Positions 27,913-36,645 of a stretch of 64,000 nt of DNA are shown one piece after another. The stretch's first letter is position 1, and the number at the start of each line of letters is the position of its first letter. The stretch comes from DAOUEO01 sp963763495 (GTDB lineage: Bacteria; Chloroflexota; Dehalococcoidia; DSTF01; JALHUB01): positions 19,670 to 83,669 of the forward strand of contig CAVXOY010000001.1 in assembly GCA_963763495.1 (NCBI GenBank), read 5' to 3'. A program made the translations under genes and the position numbers. The notes below the pieces were generated by a model. The model was not told where the DNA came from, ran no database searches, and was given only the letters and a program-made list of their open reading frames with translations.

Positions 27913-28299
27913 TCAATGCAGGCTGGGGTTTACGCCAGAGTCGCGCATCTTCTTCACTTCCTTCTGACGTAGGCGTGCCTTGTCCCTCTCCACCTCGATT
28001 TCGCCCTTGCTCGGACGCCGCGGCGGCACCCGCTTGTTGATCTCCGGATGCTCGCCGGGGCGGACGGGACCGGTAATGGGACGCTTGACCTCCTTGCCCA
28101 GGTGCCAGTAGGTACCCTTGTCCGGTATGCGGCGGGGATAGCCGTCGCGGAAGGTGAAAGCGTTGAAGGACGTGGGCATGATCCGCCGCCCGTCGCGGTC
28201 GCAGACGGGGCAGGGGACGGGATCGGACGCCTCACGTATGGGTCGCAGGGCTTCGAAGATGCCATCGCAGGTCTCGCAATAGTACTCGTACAGGGGCAC
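27913..28299 (-). CDS. FmdB-family zinc-ribbon protein, 128 aa
   Basis: FmdB-type proteins are small putative regulators with one N-terminal zinc ribbon; their targets are mostly unknown. The GTG start at 28299, with a GGAGGTG ribosome-binding site, gives MPLYEYYCETCDGIFEALRP. CPVCDRDG completes the four-Cys ribbon. After it comes MPTSFNAFTFRDGYPRRIPD and a long charged helical tail (KGEIEVERDKARLRQKEVKK). The tail is longer than in many FmdB proteins. It has its own promoter overlapping the recO stop. Confidence 0.85.
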   Translation of the reverse strand: MPLYEYYCETCDGIFEALRPIREASDPVPCPVCDRDGRRIMPTSFNAFTFRDGYPRRIPDKGTYWHLGKEVKRPITGPVRPGEHPEINKRVPPRRPSKGEIEVERDKARLRQKEVKKMRDSGVNPSLH

Positions 28300-28348
28300 G
28301 CAAAACACCTCCCAGAGTCTGACGGAAGGCCAACGGCCTTTCACTCCC

Positions 28349-28377
28349 ATTATATGGCGTCTTCGCCTACGGTCTAA
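28349..28377 (-). promoter_or_regulatory. Promoter for the FmdB gene
   Basis: On the minus strand, TTAGAC (28372-28377) and a perfect TATAAT (28349-28354) are separated by 17 bases. The -35 is the same hexamer as in the tRNA-Pro promoter and overlaps the recO stop codon. Confidence 0.6.
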
Positions 28378-29165
28378 CCCTGACCGTTTGCGGATTTGAG
28401 AGCCGCTCCGCTGCGGCGCAGGGTATCGAGAAAACGAGTGGAGCGAACGTCCCTCTCCAGGGTATAGAACAGGTACTGCCGGAGGTGGCGTTCCAGCTCC
28501 GTTTCTAGGGCCGGCACCGTCCTGACGCGAGCACAATCGGCGTAGCTGCCTTTCTGAAGCAACCGCATCATCTTGAGCGCATTCAGGGAGATGGTTTGGG
28601 ACATCGGTAGGTTGCGGGCGCAGGCAGGACAGACGACACCGCCGCTCTCGGCGCTCCAGTTGTTGGCGACCGCCTCCAGTGGCTTCCTACAGGCCACGCA
28701 TTCCTCCAACTGAGGCCGGTAGCCTAGGGTTTCGAGAAGGCGCATCTCGAAGAAACGGAGGGCGATATCGAGCCGGCTGCCCGTCGCCAGCCGTTGCAGC
28801 GTCTCCAGCAACAAACGAAAGACCGGGAAGCTCTCCTGCCGCTCCGGTGTCAGCCGGTCGACAAGCTCTGCCACGTAGAAAGCGCGGCTGGTGCGCTCCA
28901 GTTCCTCCCTCAAGGGCAGGAAGGCTTCCAGGGCCTGGGCCTGGGTAACAACGTCAAGTTCGCGGCCCTTGGCGATGAGGAAGGTCGTGTAGGTCAGCGG
29001 CTCGACATGGCCGGCGAGCTTGCTTTTGGGACGGCGCACTCCCTTGGCAACAGCGTCCAGCTTGCCGAGATTGGGCGTGAAGAGGGTAAGGATCTTGTCG
29101 GCCTCACCGAGCTTGCGCTGGCGCAAAACGACGGCGGTGGTCTTGTAGAGCTTGGGAGCGGTCAT
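28374..29165 (-). CDS. recO: DNA repair protein RecO
   Basis: RecO works with RecR (and RecF) to load RecA on SSB-coated single-strand DNA. The N-terminal OB domain is visible (YKTTAVVLRQRKLGEADKIL, LGKLDAVAKGVRRPKS). The helical domain includes FFEMRLLETLGYRPQLEECV. A four-Cys zinc site is formed by CVACRKP and CPAC. The length of 263 residues is normal. It is the third recombination or replication gene in the minus-strand run dnaX-ybaB-recR-recO, about 48 bases after recR. Confidence 0.94.
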   Translation of the reverse strand: MTAPKLYKTTAVVLRQRKLGEADKILTLFTPNLGKLDAVAKGVRRPKSKLAGHVEPLTYTTFLIAKGRELDVVTQAQALEAFLPLREELERTSRAFYVAELVDRLTPERQESFPVFRLLLETLQRLATGSRLDIALRFFEMRLLETLGYRPQLEECVACRKPLEAVANNWSAESGGVVCPACARNLPMSQTISLNALKMMRLLQKGSYADCARVRTVPALETELERHLRQYLFYTLERDVRSTRFLDTLRRSGAALKSANGQG

Positions 29166-29212
29166 CGTCGGGCAGACTTGTCGTAGCCGCAGGGCAGGAG
29201 ACCGGCGTGCAC

Positions 29213-29824
29213 CTAGACCTCCTGTCGGCCCTCCAGGGCGCGGGCGAGGGTGACGTTGTCGGCATACTCCAGGTCGGCGCCCATGGGCAGGCCGCGGGCG
29301 AGGCGCGTCACCTTCAAGCCCAGCGGCGAGATCAAACGGGTAAGGTACATCGAGGTCGCTTCGCCCTCCAGGTTGGGGTTGGTGGCCATTATGACCTCTC
29401 GGACTTCGTCGGACTTGAGGCGGGCGAGCAGCTCGCGGACTTTGAGATCGTCGGGGCCGATGCCGTCCATAGGCGAGATGACGCCGTGGAGCACGTGGTA
29501 CATCCCTCTGTAGCTGCCCGTCCGCTCCAGGGCGAGTATGTCCAGGGGCTCTTCCACCACGCAGATGATCCCCCGGTCGCGCTGGTCATTGTTGCAGATG
29601 GCGCAAGGGTCGGAGTCGGTGATGTTCTGGCAGACAGAGCAGAGGATGATCTTCTCTTTGACCTCGAGGATCGCCTGGGCCAGGGCCTGGGCATCTTCCT
29701 GAGAGGCGCGGAGGAGGTAGTAGGTGAGCCGCTGGGCGCTCTTGGGGCCGACGCCGGGCAGCTTGCTGAACTCTTCGATTAGACGGCTCACCGGCATTGC
29801 CGTCGAGGGAAGGGACTCGGACAT
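29213..29824 (-). CDS. recR: Recombination protein RecR
   Basis: RecR forms a ring clamp that acts with RecO in recombinational repair. The helix-hairpin-helix is LIEEFSKLPGVGPKSAQRLT. The zinc finger has CSVCQNITDSDPCAIC. The Toprim domain has CVVEEPLDILALERTG, then YHVLHGVISPMDGIGP and IMATNPNLEGEATSMYL. The length of 203 residues is typical. The ATG at 29824 follows GAGGTAGCG. It lies 42 bases after ybaB. Confidence 0.96.
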   Translation of the reverse strand: MSESLPSTAMPVSRLIEEFSKLPGVGPKSAQRLTYYLLRASQEDAQALAQAILEVKEKIILCSVCQNITDSDPCAICNNDQRDRGIICVVEEPLDILALERTGSYRGMYHVLHGVISPMDGIGPDDLKVRELLARLKSDEVREVIMATNPNLEGEATSMYLTRLISPLGLKVTRLARGLPMGADLEYADNVTLARALEGRQEV

Positions 29825-29865
29825 CGCTACCTCGTCATCTTGCTGTCGGAAGGAAAGAACGGCGC

Positions 29866-30177
29866 CTAGGGCATGCCCGGCAGGCGAAGCCCGGCGGTCA
29901 GGCTGGACATATGCTCCGTCTGAAGGGCCTGTCCCTTCTGCAAGGCTTCGGTGAGGGCAGCGGTCACCAGGTCTTCCAGCATCTCAACGTCATCGGGATC
30001 GACTACCTCGGGCGCTATCTTCACCGACTGAATCTCAAGCTTGCCGTTGATGGTGACTGTGACGGCACCCCCGCCGGCGCTGCCCTCGACGGTCTTGCTT
30101 TCGAGTTCTTCCTGGGCTTTCGCCAGCTTTGACTGCATTTGCTGGACCTGCCGCATCATGTCACGGTTCATCTTCAT
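29866..30177 (-). CDS. ybaB: YbaB/EbfC-family nucleoid-associated protein
   Basis: This small dimeric DNA-binding protein organises the nucleoid and is nearly always found between dnaX and recR. The start ATG at 30177, with a GAGGAG site, gives MKMNRDMMRQVQQMQSKLAK. ELESKTVEGSAGGGAVTVTI and a C-terminal helix with LVTAALTEALQK follow. The length of 103 residues is typical. It begins 10 bases after the dnaX stop. Confidence 0.94.
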   Translation of the reverse strand: MKMNRDMMRQVQQMQSKLAKAQEELESKTVEGSAGGGAVTVTINGKLEIQSVKIAPEVVDPDDVEMLEDLVTAALTEALQKGQALQTEHMSSLTAGLRLPGMP

Positions 30178-30187
30178 AGACGTCTCC

Positions 30188-31885
30188 TCACTCTCCCTCG
30201 CCGACAAGCCGCGCTCCCAGCTCGCGGGCGGCCTGCACCAGATGCCCGCCCGCCGACCCAGCAGTAGCGCGGGGCGTACTCGCCCGGTCATCAAAGACGC
30301 AGCGGACGTCGTATTCAGAACCCAGGACTTGCTGCACCGCCTCGCGGAGGGCCTGCAGATAGGCACCGCCGTCGCCGGAGTTCATCTTCTCGGCCAGCGG
30401 CTCATGTCGCAGACCAAAGACGATAGTGCCGTTCTCCAGCCCGACGATAGCGCAACCGCTGTTGAGCAAGGCACCGGCCTTGAAGTTGATCTTGCGAGTC
30501 AACTGGTAGATGTCTTGCCAGCGAGCCTGAATAGGGGCTAGGTCGGCGGAAGACAAGCCAACCGGAATCTCCGTCTCCTCAGCGCCTGCCGCTGCCTCCT
30601 CCTTTTCGACCGCCGGCCGTGGTTCTTCGGCTACTGGGGGCGCTTCGCCTTCGCTGACAGCGACCTCTTCTTTCTTCCGGCGAGAGGCCGGCCGAGGGGG
30701 CGGACTCACGTCCTCTTCCGCTGAGGGAGCAGGAGCCGGCGGAGGAATATCCGGCTGTCTCTGCGGGGGAGGTGCTATGACCGGCGCCGGCCGTCGCGCC
30801 GGCTCGGCATCGCGGGCGAGGGCGCATTCGGCCAGGGCCAGCTCCAGCGGCAACGACGACAGGGGATCGCCGCGGAGGTCGGCCTGCCCAAAGGCACGCA
30901 GCGCCTGCACAAGGGCTTCCCTGGTCACTCCCTCCAGCAGTTTCTTCATCTCCTTCGCCTGCTCTTTGGTCAGGCTGAGGGTGTTTTCCGCTCCCGTCTG
31001 GACGAGCAGCAACTGCCGGAGATGGGAAACCACCTCACGCTGGAACTGACGGAGGTCGAGGCCGTCGTCGCGCACGGAGGCGATGAGGGCCAAGCCGCCG
31101 CCGAGATCGCCGGTGAGGGCAAGCCGGGCAAGCTCGACGCTCCGGGCATCGCCGGTGAGTCCCAAGCCGCTGCGAACAGCCTCCAGCGTGAGCTCGTGAC
31201 CGTGATAGTCCATCACCTGCTCGAGGAGGTTGATGCCGTCGCGCAGGCTACCGGTGGCAGTCCGGGCTATCAGTTCGAGCGCCTCGCGGGGGCAGGATAT
31301 GCCTTCCTGTTTGCAGATGTAGTCCAGCCGGTCGACCGTGGCGTCGACGGGAATGCGCCGGAAGTCGAAGCGCTGGCAACGGGAGGCGATGGTCGCCGGA
31401 ACTTTGTGGGGCTCAGTCGTCGCCAGGACGAAGATGACGTGCGGTGGCGGCTCCTCCAGAGTCTTAAGGAGGGCGTTGAACGCTGGATCAGTGAGCATGT
31501 GGGCTTCGTCTATTATGTAAACTTTGAATTCGGCGGTGGCGGGAGCGAAACCCACCTTCTCGCGCAGGCTGCGGATCTCGTCGATGCCGCGGTTGCTGGC
31601 GGCGTCCAGCTCGATGAGGTCCATAGCCCGGCCCTCGACAAAGGCGCGACAGGAGTCGCACTTGTTGCAGGGCTCGCCGTCCTGGGGATCAGTGCAGTTG
31701 GCGGCTTTCGCCAGCAGACGGCCGCTGCTCGTCTTGCCGGTGCCCCGGGGCCCGCTGAAGAGGTAGGCATGGGCAACCTTGCGAGCAGCCACAGCGTTCT
31801 TCAAGGTGCGCGCGATGGGTTCCTGACCGGCAAGCTCGCCGAAGGTCTGGGGACGGTACTTGCGATAGAGGACTTCCACAGCCAT
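30188..31885 (-). CDS. dnaX: DNA polymerase III subunits gamma and tau
   Basis: DnaX is the clamp-loader ATPase. It begins MAVEVLYRKYRPQTFGELAG, with Walker A GPRGTGKTS at residues 45-53. A four-Cys zinc module follows (CTDPQDGEPCNKCDSC), then Walker B IIDEAHML and the SRC arginine-finger motif SRCQRFDFRRIP. Domain III is followed by a Pro/Glu-rich linker (about residues 370-450) and a C-terminal tau-like domain. I see no obvious slippery A run for programmed frameshifting. The length of 565 residues fits a full tau form. Confidence 0.95.
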   Translation of the reverse strand: MAVEVLYRKYRPQTFGELAGQEPIARTLKNAVAARKVAHAYLFSGPRGTGKTSSGRLLAKAANCTDPQDGEPCNKCDSCRAFVEGRAMDLIELDAASNRGIDEIRSLREKVGFAPATAEFKVYIIDEAHMLTDPAFNALLKTLEEPPPHVIFVLATTEPHKVPATIASRCQRFDFRRIPVDATVDRLDYICKQEGISCPREALELIARTATGSLRDGINLLEQVMDYHGHELTLEAVRSGLGLTGDARSVELARLALTGDLGGGLALIASVRDDGLDLRQFQREVVSHLRQLLLVQTGAENTLSLTKEQAKEMKKLLEGVTREALVQALRAFGQADLRGDPLSSLPLELALAECALARDAEPARRPAPVIAPPPQRQPDIPPPAPAPSAEEDVSPPPRPASRRKKEEVAVSEGEAPPVAEEPRPAVEKEEAAAGAEETEIPVGLSSADLAPIQARWQDIYQLTRKINFKAGALLNSGCAIVGLENGTIVFGLRHEPLAEKMNSGDGGAYLQALREAVQQVLGSEYDVRCVFDDRASTPRATAGSAGGHLVQAARELGARLVGEGE

Positions 31886-31902
31886 TTGCTATCTCACGCT
31901 GG

Positions 31903-31931
31903 ATTATATCATCCCAGGGCGGCGAGAAGGG
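31903..31931 (-). promoter_or_regulatory. Extended -10 promoter for dnaX
   Basis: On the minus strand TGATATAAT (hexamer at 31903-31908) forms an extended -10 about 18 bases before the dnaX start; the -35 is weak. It overlaps the end of ybeY. Confidence 0.4.
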
Positions 31932-32367
31932 CCTCTTCACGCGCCCTCATTGCCCGTTCTTCTTCCTTTTGCGCATGGTCGTAGCCTAAGAGATGGAGGA
32001 TACCGTGGATGAGGAGGTGCGCCACTTCTTGCTCGATCGGATGACCCGACTGCTCGGCCTGCCGCCGCGCCGTGGGACAGGAGATGACGACCTCACCCAA
32101 CCGGCTGACGCCATCCGGCGGCAAGACGAAGTCCTGCGCATTCTCCGTCAGGGCGAAGGAGAGGACATCCGTGGGCGCGTCCTCGCCGCGGTAGTCACGG
32201 TTCAGCGTTTGCAGCGCACGGTCGCCGGTTATCACGATGCCGATCTCAGCGGAGGTGACACCCTCAGCAGCGAGGACGCGCCCGGCGATCAGCCGCAGCC
32301 AATCCTCAGCGATCCGTTTGCGGAAGGGGGCATCTATCCTGACATGCACGTGATACGATTCTGCCAT
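31909..32367 (-). CDS. ybeY: Endoribonuclease YbeY (16S rRNA 3'-end maturation)
   Basis: YbeY is a zinc-dependent endoribonuclease for rRNA maturation and ribosome quality control. The catalytic metal motif H-x3-H-x5-H is present in LLIHGILHLLGYDHAQ near the C-terminus. LNRDYRGEDAPTDVLSFAL and LGEVVISCPTA are the other family blocks. The start at ATG 32367 (MAESYHVHVRI) has GGAG upstream; the frame stays open to 32772, but that part is unlike YbeY. The length of 152 residues is typical. It ends 24 bases before dnaX. Confidence 0.93.
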   Translation of the reverse strand: MAESYHVHVRIDAPFRKRIAEDWLRLIAGRVLAAEGVTSAEIGIVITGDRALQTLNRDYRGEDAPTDVLSFALTENAQDFVLPPDGVSRLGEVVISCPTARRQAEQSGHPIEQEVAHLLIHGILHLLGYDHAQKEEERAMRAREEALLAALG

Positions 32368-32484
32368 CGGGCTTATCTCCATCGCTCGCTCGGTCATACT
32401 ATCATGGATCGCGCTTCCGCCGTCGGCAAGGGTTTGCGTGCTTGCGCGTTCGTGATATAGATTGCGAGGACGAGGCGGTGACAG

Positions 32485-32931
32485 ATGACAACTGAGCCGG
32501 AAGCCCGACAGGTCGTAACGTGCTTCCTCCGTCGCAAGGACGCAAAGGGCAAGGATGAGATCCTCATCCTGCGGCGGAGCGGGCGTGTCGGCTCGTATCA
32601 AGGCCGCTGGGCCGGAGTGAGCGGCTATCTTGAGGGCGATGAGCCGTTGGCGCGGGCGCTCGTCGAGATCGAGGAGGAGACAGGGCTGTCGGCCGCTGAG
32701 GTGCGACTGGTCCGGACCGGCGAGCCTCTTCCTGTCGACGACGAGGAGCGAGGACTCCGCTGGCTGGTGCATCCCTTCCTCTTCGACGTCGCGACGGAGA
32801 GGCCTCTAACGCTGGACTGGGAGAACACAGAGGCCCGCTGGATTGCGCCCGCGGAACTGGTAGAATATGAGACGGTGCCGCTTCTAAAGGAAGCGCTAGA
32901 ACGCGTCTACGTCAGGCCCGACCGGGCATAA
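32485..32931 (+). CDS. Nudix hydrolase
   Basis: Nudix enzymes hydrolyse nucleoside-diphosphate-linked substrates such as oxidised nucleotides. The Nudix box is recognisable in GYLEGDEPLARALVEIEEET but is not perfect: the Arg of the REx2EE core is Val here, while the metal-binding Glu residues remain. The protein opens with a beta strand ARQVVTCFLRRKD and ends with EARWIAPAELVEYETVP, typical of the fold. The substrate is unknown. It is divergent from ybeY. Confidence 0.85.
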   Translation: MTTEPEARQVVTCFLRRKDAKGKDEILILRRSGRVGSYQGRWAGVSGYLEGDEPLARALVEIEEETGLSAAEVRLVRTGEPLPVDDEERGLRWLVHPFLFDVATERPLTLDWENTEARWIAPAELVEYETVPLLKEALERVYVRPDRA

Positions 32932-32980
32932 GTCTGCTTTTTCCGGCCGGACGCTAGTCAGCAAGGGGAAAGGGGTCACA

Positions 32981-34267
32981 ATGGTTGTGCGAACTGTAGT
33001 CGCGTTGACGATCGTGGCAGCGCTGCTGACGGGTTGTGGGGGCGGAGACTCTCCCGAGCCCACCACAACCGCAAGGGCGACCAGCAGCACCGCCAAGACC
33101 CGCACACCTGCCGCGTCGCCCAAACCCGTCACGTCCACCCCCCGTCCGGCTGCTATTCCCGCAAAGCCGGCAACGTTCGAGGAGTACGCAGAGACGATCG
33201 CCGCCTACTTGAGCGCCGCGGGCGACTCCGCGCTCGGTGAGTCCTGCCTCAAGGATCTCTTCGACGCTTGGCAACTGCCGGCGCCCGGCGGCGACACAGG
33301 GCTCTGCCTCGCGGCGGACACCGACGGAGACCCGGATGAGGAGGTCGCGGTCCTTCTCGGCGACAGCAGCCAGGCGACGGCCGATCCCATGGCAGGCATT
33401 ACCTGGCAGGTCATCGTTTTCGACATGCAGGGCGGTGCCTACGAGGTAGCGTTCGCGTCGACCCCGATGATGGCGGACGCCATTACACCGGCAAAGCCCG
33501 CCTTGCTGGCGCTGGACGATATCAACAAGGACGGCAGCGGAGAGTTGGTGTACTCGGAGACCCAGTGCGGCGCCCACACCTGTACCGTTACTGTCCACAT
33601 CCTGAGAGCCGGCCCCACCGGCTACGTGAGCATCTCCGGTGAAGGATTCAGCATGGCAACCGCCGACGTCACTCTGGAGGACAGGGACGGGGACGGAGTG
33701 CTGGAGCTTGTCATGAGCGGCGGGACCATCGGCTCCATCGGAGCAGGGCCACAGCGCGAGCGGACGGAGGTCTACGCCTGGGACGGCACGGCTTACGGCC
33801 TGACAGAGACGACCCTCGCCCCGACCAACATCCTTTACCTGCGCGTGACCGAGGCAGATGCGCTGTTCAGCGCCGGTCTCTATGATCAGGCCCTCGCGGT
33901 CTACCAGGAAGCCCTCAGCGACCCAACTCTCCAGACGTGGAAGCAGCCTGAGGAAATGGTGGCGCCCGAGCGCATCGAGCTCAACGCTTACATCCTCTTC
34001 CGCATGGGGCTCTCATCCATCGGCGTGAGTGGGCCGAATGACCAAGCGATCGGGTATATTCAGCAGGCGGTCGCCGAGTACGGCGGCAATCTCCACGGCG
34101 ACCTGGCGAACGCTTTCCTCACCAGCTACCTCGCCAAGAACGATGTATCGCTTGCTTGCGCCGCCGCCGAGGGTTTCATCGCGTCGCACCTGAGTCTCTT
34201 CGAGGCGTTCTGGGACTACGGCTACGCCAACCCCATCTTCAACGCCGAAGCCGTCTGCCCGTTCTAG
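32981..34267 (+). CDS. Lipoprotein with DxDxDG calcium-type repeats and a C-terminal TPR-like region
   Basis: This is a predicted surface lipoprotein of unknown function. The signal peptide ends in a lipobox (AALLTGC) at about residues 14-20, followed by a Thr/Ser/Pro-rich linker of about 45 residues. The middle has three acidic loops resembling calcium-binding FG-GAP or dockerin-type repeats: DTDGDPDEEV, DINKDGSGELV and DRDGDGVLELV. The C-terminal ~120 residues have helix pairs like tetratricopeptide repeats (AGLYDQALAVYQEALSDP). Two Cys pairs may form disulfides. RBS AAGGGGAAAGGGG precedes the ATG. Its neighbours give no pathway. Confidence 0.75.
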   Translation: MVVRTVVALTIVAALLTGCGGGDSPEPTTTARATSSTAKTRTPAASPKPVTSTPRPAAIPAKPATFEEYAETIAAYLSAAGDSALGESCLKDLFDAWQLPAPGGDTGLCLAADTDGDPDEEVAVLLGDSSQATADPMAGITWQVIVFDMQGGAYEVAFASTPMMADAITPAKPALLALDDINKDGSGELVYSETQCGAHTCTVTVHILRAGPTGYVSISGEGFSMATADVTLEDRDGDGVLELVMSGGTIGSIGAGPQRERTEVYAWDGTAYGLTETTLAPTNILYLRVTEADALFSAGLYDQALAVYQEALSDPTLQTWKQPEEMVAPERIELNAYILFRMGLSSIGVSGPNDQAIGYIQQAVAEYGGNLHGDLANAFLTSYLAKNDVSLACAAAEGFIASHLSLFEAFWDYGYANPIFNAEAVCPF

Positions 34268-34339
34268 AAGCATGTCCTCTCGCCGCAGCCGTCTCCACGG
34301 CTTAAGATAGTAGAAGAGACATGCGACGAGCCGTGGATC

Positions 34340-35488
34340 ATGAAAATGGATAGCCCCACCAAACGACCACTGCTAGAGGTCGACTTCAACCTTACGCCCT
34401 TCACGGTCGCCTGGGAGATAACCCGCGCCTGCGCCCTCGCCTGCGTACACTGCCGGGCAGAGGCGCAGCCCAAGCGCGACCCCCGCGAGCTCACGACCGA
34501 TGAGGGCTTCCGGCTTATCGACCAACTGGTTGAGGTAGGCAGACCTATCGTGGTAGTCACCGGCGGCGACCCCCTGATGCGCCCCGACCTCCTCGACCTC
34601 ATCCGCTACGCAAGCCAGAAAGGGCTGCGCGTCGCGCTGTCGCCTACCGCCACCGCGCTCGCCACGAGGGAGCGACTGCAAGCGGCGCGGGAGGCCGGTG
34701 TCGCCCGTATGCAGATCAGCCTGGACGGGTCGAAGCCGGATATCCAGGACACGTTCCGGGGCAGAAAGGGGTCGTTCCAGCGCACGACCGAGATTCTGGA
34801 GACGATACAGGACCTGGGCGTGTCGCTCCAGGTGGGGACGACTGTCAGCCGCTTCAATCTGGACGACTTGGACGGGATCGCGGCGCTGGTGGCGCGATAC
34901 GGGGCCGTAATGTGGAGCCTGTTCTTCCTCGTGCCGACGGGACGGGGCAGGACTGAGGATATGATCTCCGCCGAGGAGCACGAGCGGGTGTTCAACTGGC
35001 TGTACGATCTCTCTAGGAGCGCCCCCTTCGACGTGCGGACGACAGCAGCCCAGCACTATCGGCGAGTGGTGATCCAGCGACGCCGCCAAGAAGCAGCCAC
35101 GAACGACGACGCCGACAAAGCGCTGACGGTCACCGGCGCCGGTTACAGCTTCGCCGATGGACTGGGTCAGTCGGGCAAGGGCGTCAACGACGGCAACGGG
35201 TTCGCCTTCGTGAGCCATATCGGCGATGTCTGCCCCAGCGGCTTCCTGCCTCTCTCAGCGGGCAACGTGCGCGAGCAGTCGTTCGTCGAGATCTACCGTC
35301 ACTCTCAACTGTTCCAAGAGCTGCGAGACTACAGCTTGCTGAAAGGCAAGTGCGGCCTCTGCGACTTCCGCGAGGTGTGCGGCGGGTCACGGGCACGCGC
35401 TTTCGCGGTGACTGGGGACTACCTGGAGTCGGACCCCTATTGCGCATACATACCGCCGGCGGCACGGCAGGCACAGACGGCGAATTGA
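34340..35488 (+). CDS. Radical SAM/SPASM heme-pathway enzyme (AhbC/AhbD/NirJ-like)
   Basis: This radical SAM enzyme probably acts on a siroheme-derived tetrapyrrole. The SAM cluster Cys residues lie in CALACVHC (C31, C35, C38), and the GGDP motif follows. LVPTGRGRTEDMISAEEHE is typical of the NirJ/AhbD group. The C-terminal SPASM domain has CPSG near residue 297 and CGLCDFREVCGG near 338. The following two genes encode siroheme decarboxylase subunits, which supports a role in the alternative heme route. Whether it makes Fe-coproporphyrin (AhbC) or protoheme (AhbD) cannot be told from sequence alone; only one such gene is here. Length 382. Confidence 0.8.
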   Translation: MKMDSPTKRPLLEVDFNLTPFTVAWEITRACALACVHCRAEAQPKRDPRELTTDEGFRLIDQLVEVGRPIVVVTGGDPLMRPDLLDLIRYASQKGLRVALSPTATALATRERLQAAREAGVARMQISLDGSKPDIQDTFRGRKGSFQRTTEILETIQDLGVSLQVGTTVSRFNLDDLDGIAALVARYGAVMWSLFFLVPTGRGRTEDMISAEEHERVFNWLYDLSRSAPFDVRTTAAQHYRRVVIQRRRQEAATNDDADKALTVTGAGYSFADGLGQSGKGVNDGNGFAFVSHIGDVCPSGFLPLSAGNVREQSFVEIYRHSQLFQELRDYSLLKGKCGLCDFREVCGGSRARAFAVTGDYLESDPYCAYIPPAARQAQTAN

Positions 35489-35499
35489 GGCACTCCTTC

Positions 35500-35966
35500 A
35501 TGCCACTTGAGTTGGACAGGAATGACAGGCGCATCCTGAACCGAGTCCAGAGCGACTTCCCTATCGCATCGCGTCCGTTTCTGGAGGTGGGCCGCGAACT
35601 GGGGATGACCGAAGAAGAGGTGATCTCGCGGGTGCAGCGGCTGCTCGAGACAGGAGCGATTAACCGCCTCGGGCCGGTGCTGAACCCCGCCACACTGGGT
35701 GGGGAACGTACACTAGCGGCGATGCACGTTCCACCGGAGCGGCTGGATGAGATAGCAGCAGCTGGTAAACGGATTCGCTATCGTATCCCACAACTACGAG
35801 CGCGAGCACCACTACAATCTCTGGTTCGTCCTATCGTCCGAGAACCCAGGCGAGATCGATAAGGTGCTGGCTGCCATCGAGCAGCAGGTCGGGCATAGCG
35901 GTGATGAACCTGCCGACGCTGGAGGAGTATTTCCTGGGGGTACGATTCCAGCTTTCCCCGGACTAG
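35500..35966 (+). CDS. ahbA: Siroheme decarboxylase subunit AhbA-like (two frameshifts)
   Basis: AhbA and AhbB together decarboxylate siroheme to didecarboxysiroheme. They look like Lrp/AsnC regulators but act as enzymes. The ATG at 35500 gives MPLELDRNDRRILNRVQSDF. The winged-helix part ends with INRLGPVLNPATLGG. The frame breaks at about 35764, and the next frame gives NGFAIVSHNYEREHHYNLWF, the substrate-binding region. A second break at about 35893 leads to IAVMNLPTLEEYFLGVRFQL and the stop at 35964-35966, the normal family end. Both breaks need one base removed. It is 4 bases before ahbB. Confidence 0.8.
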
Positions 35967-35970
35967 ACGG

Positions 35971-36495
35971 ATGATGCTGACAGACGAAGAACGCGCGCTG
36001 ATCCTCGCTATCCAGGATGGGTTGCCCATCGTGCCGGAGCCGTATCGGGCGGTGGCAGAGCAGGTAGGCACGACGGAGGAGCGCGTGTTGGAAATCCTGC
36101 GAGCGCTGGCAGCGAGAGGCGTGATCAAGCGGCTGGGCGCGGTCCCGAACCACCTGGCGCTGGGGTTCACCGCCAACGGCATGGCCGTCTGGGACGTCCC
36201 CGACGACCGGGTGAGTCAGGCGGGAAGAAAGGTGGGCAGTTTCTCTGAGGTAAGTCACTGCTATCTGAGGCCCCGACAGCCTCCCGACTGGCCGTACAAT
36301 CTCTTCGCCATGGTGCATGGGCAGTCTCGCCGGGAGGTGCTGGCGACAGTGGGACGAATCGCGCAGGAAGCAGACATTGCCGACCGGCCTCATGCGGTGC
36401 TGTTCAGCACACGCCAGTTCCGGAAGCGGGGCACCCGGCTCCGAGAGGCAAGTCCCGGAGAAGACAGCAGAAGAGGCAATCAAGGCCCCGAATAG
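35971..36495 (+). CDS. ahbB: Siroheme decarboxylase subunit AhbB-like
   Basis: This is the partner of AhbA in siroheme decarboxylation. The Lrp-like N-terminal winged helix reads LTDEERALILAIQDGLPIV, then VIKRLGAVPNHLALGFTANG. The substrate-binding part has SEVSHCYLRPRQPPDWPYNL and FAMVHGQSR, which match the AhbB pattern well (His and Tyr residues near the heme-like substrate). It ends FSTRQFRKRGTRL plus a charged tail. Length 174. Together with the preceding genes it forms a likely three-gene heme operon. Confidence 0.85.
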   Translation: MMLTDEERALILAIQDGLPIVPEPYRAVAEQVGTTEERVLEILRALAARGVIKRLGAVPNHLALGFTANGMAVWDVPDDRVSQAGRKVGSFSEVSHCYLRPRQPPDWPYNLFAMVHGQSRREVLATVGRIAQEADIADRPHAVLFSTRQFRKRGTRLREASPGEDSRRGNQGPE

Positions 36496-36645
36496 ATACC
36501 GACACGGCTTCCCCAACAGCGACGCGGAATTGATCCTAGACGCAATTGCGCGTTGACAGCCTCGATAGGCTGCTCTACCATTGAAGAAGAACCCTCATTT
36601 TCGTACTACGTTGTCACGTCACTCTAGACGGCAAGGAGCAGCGTA

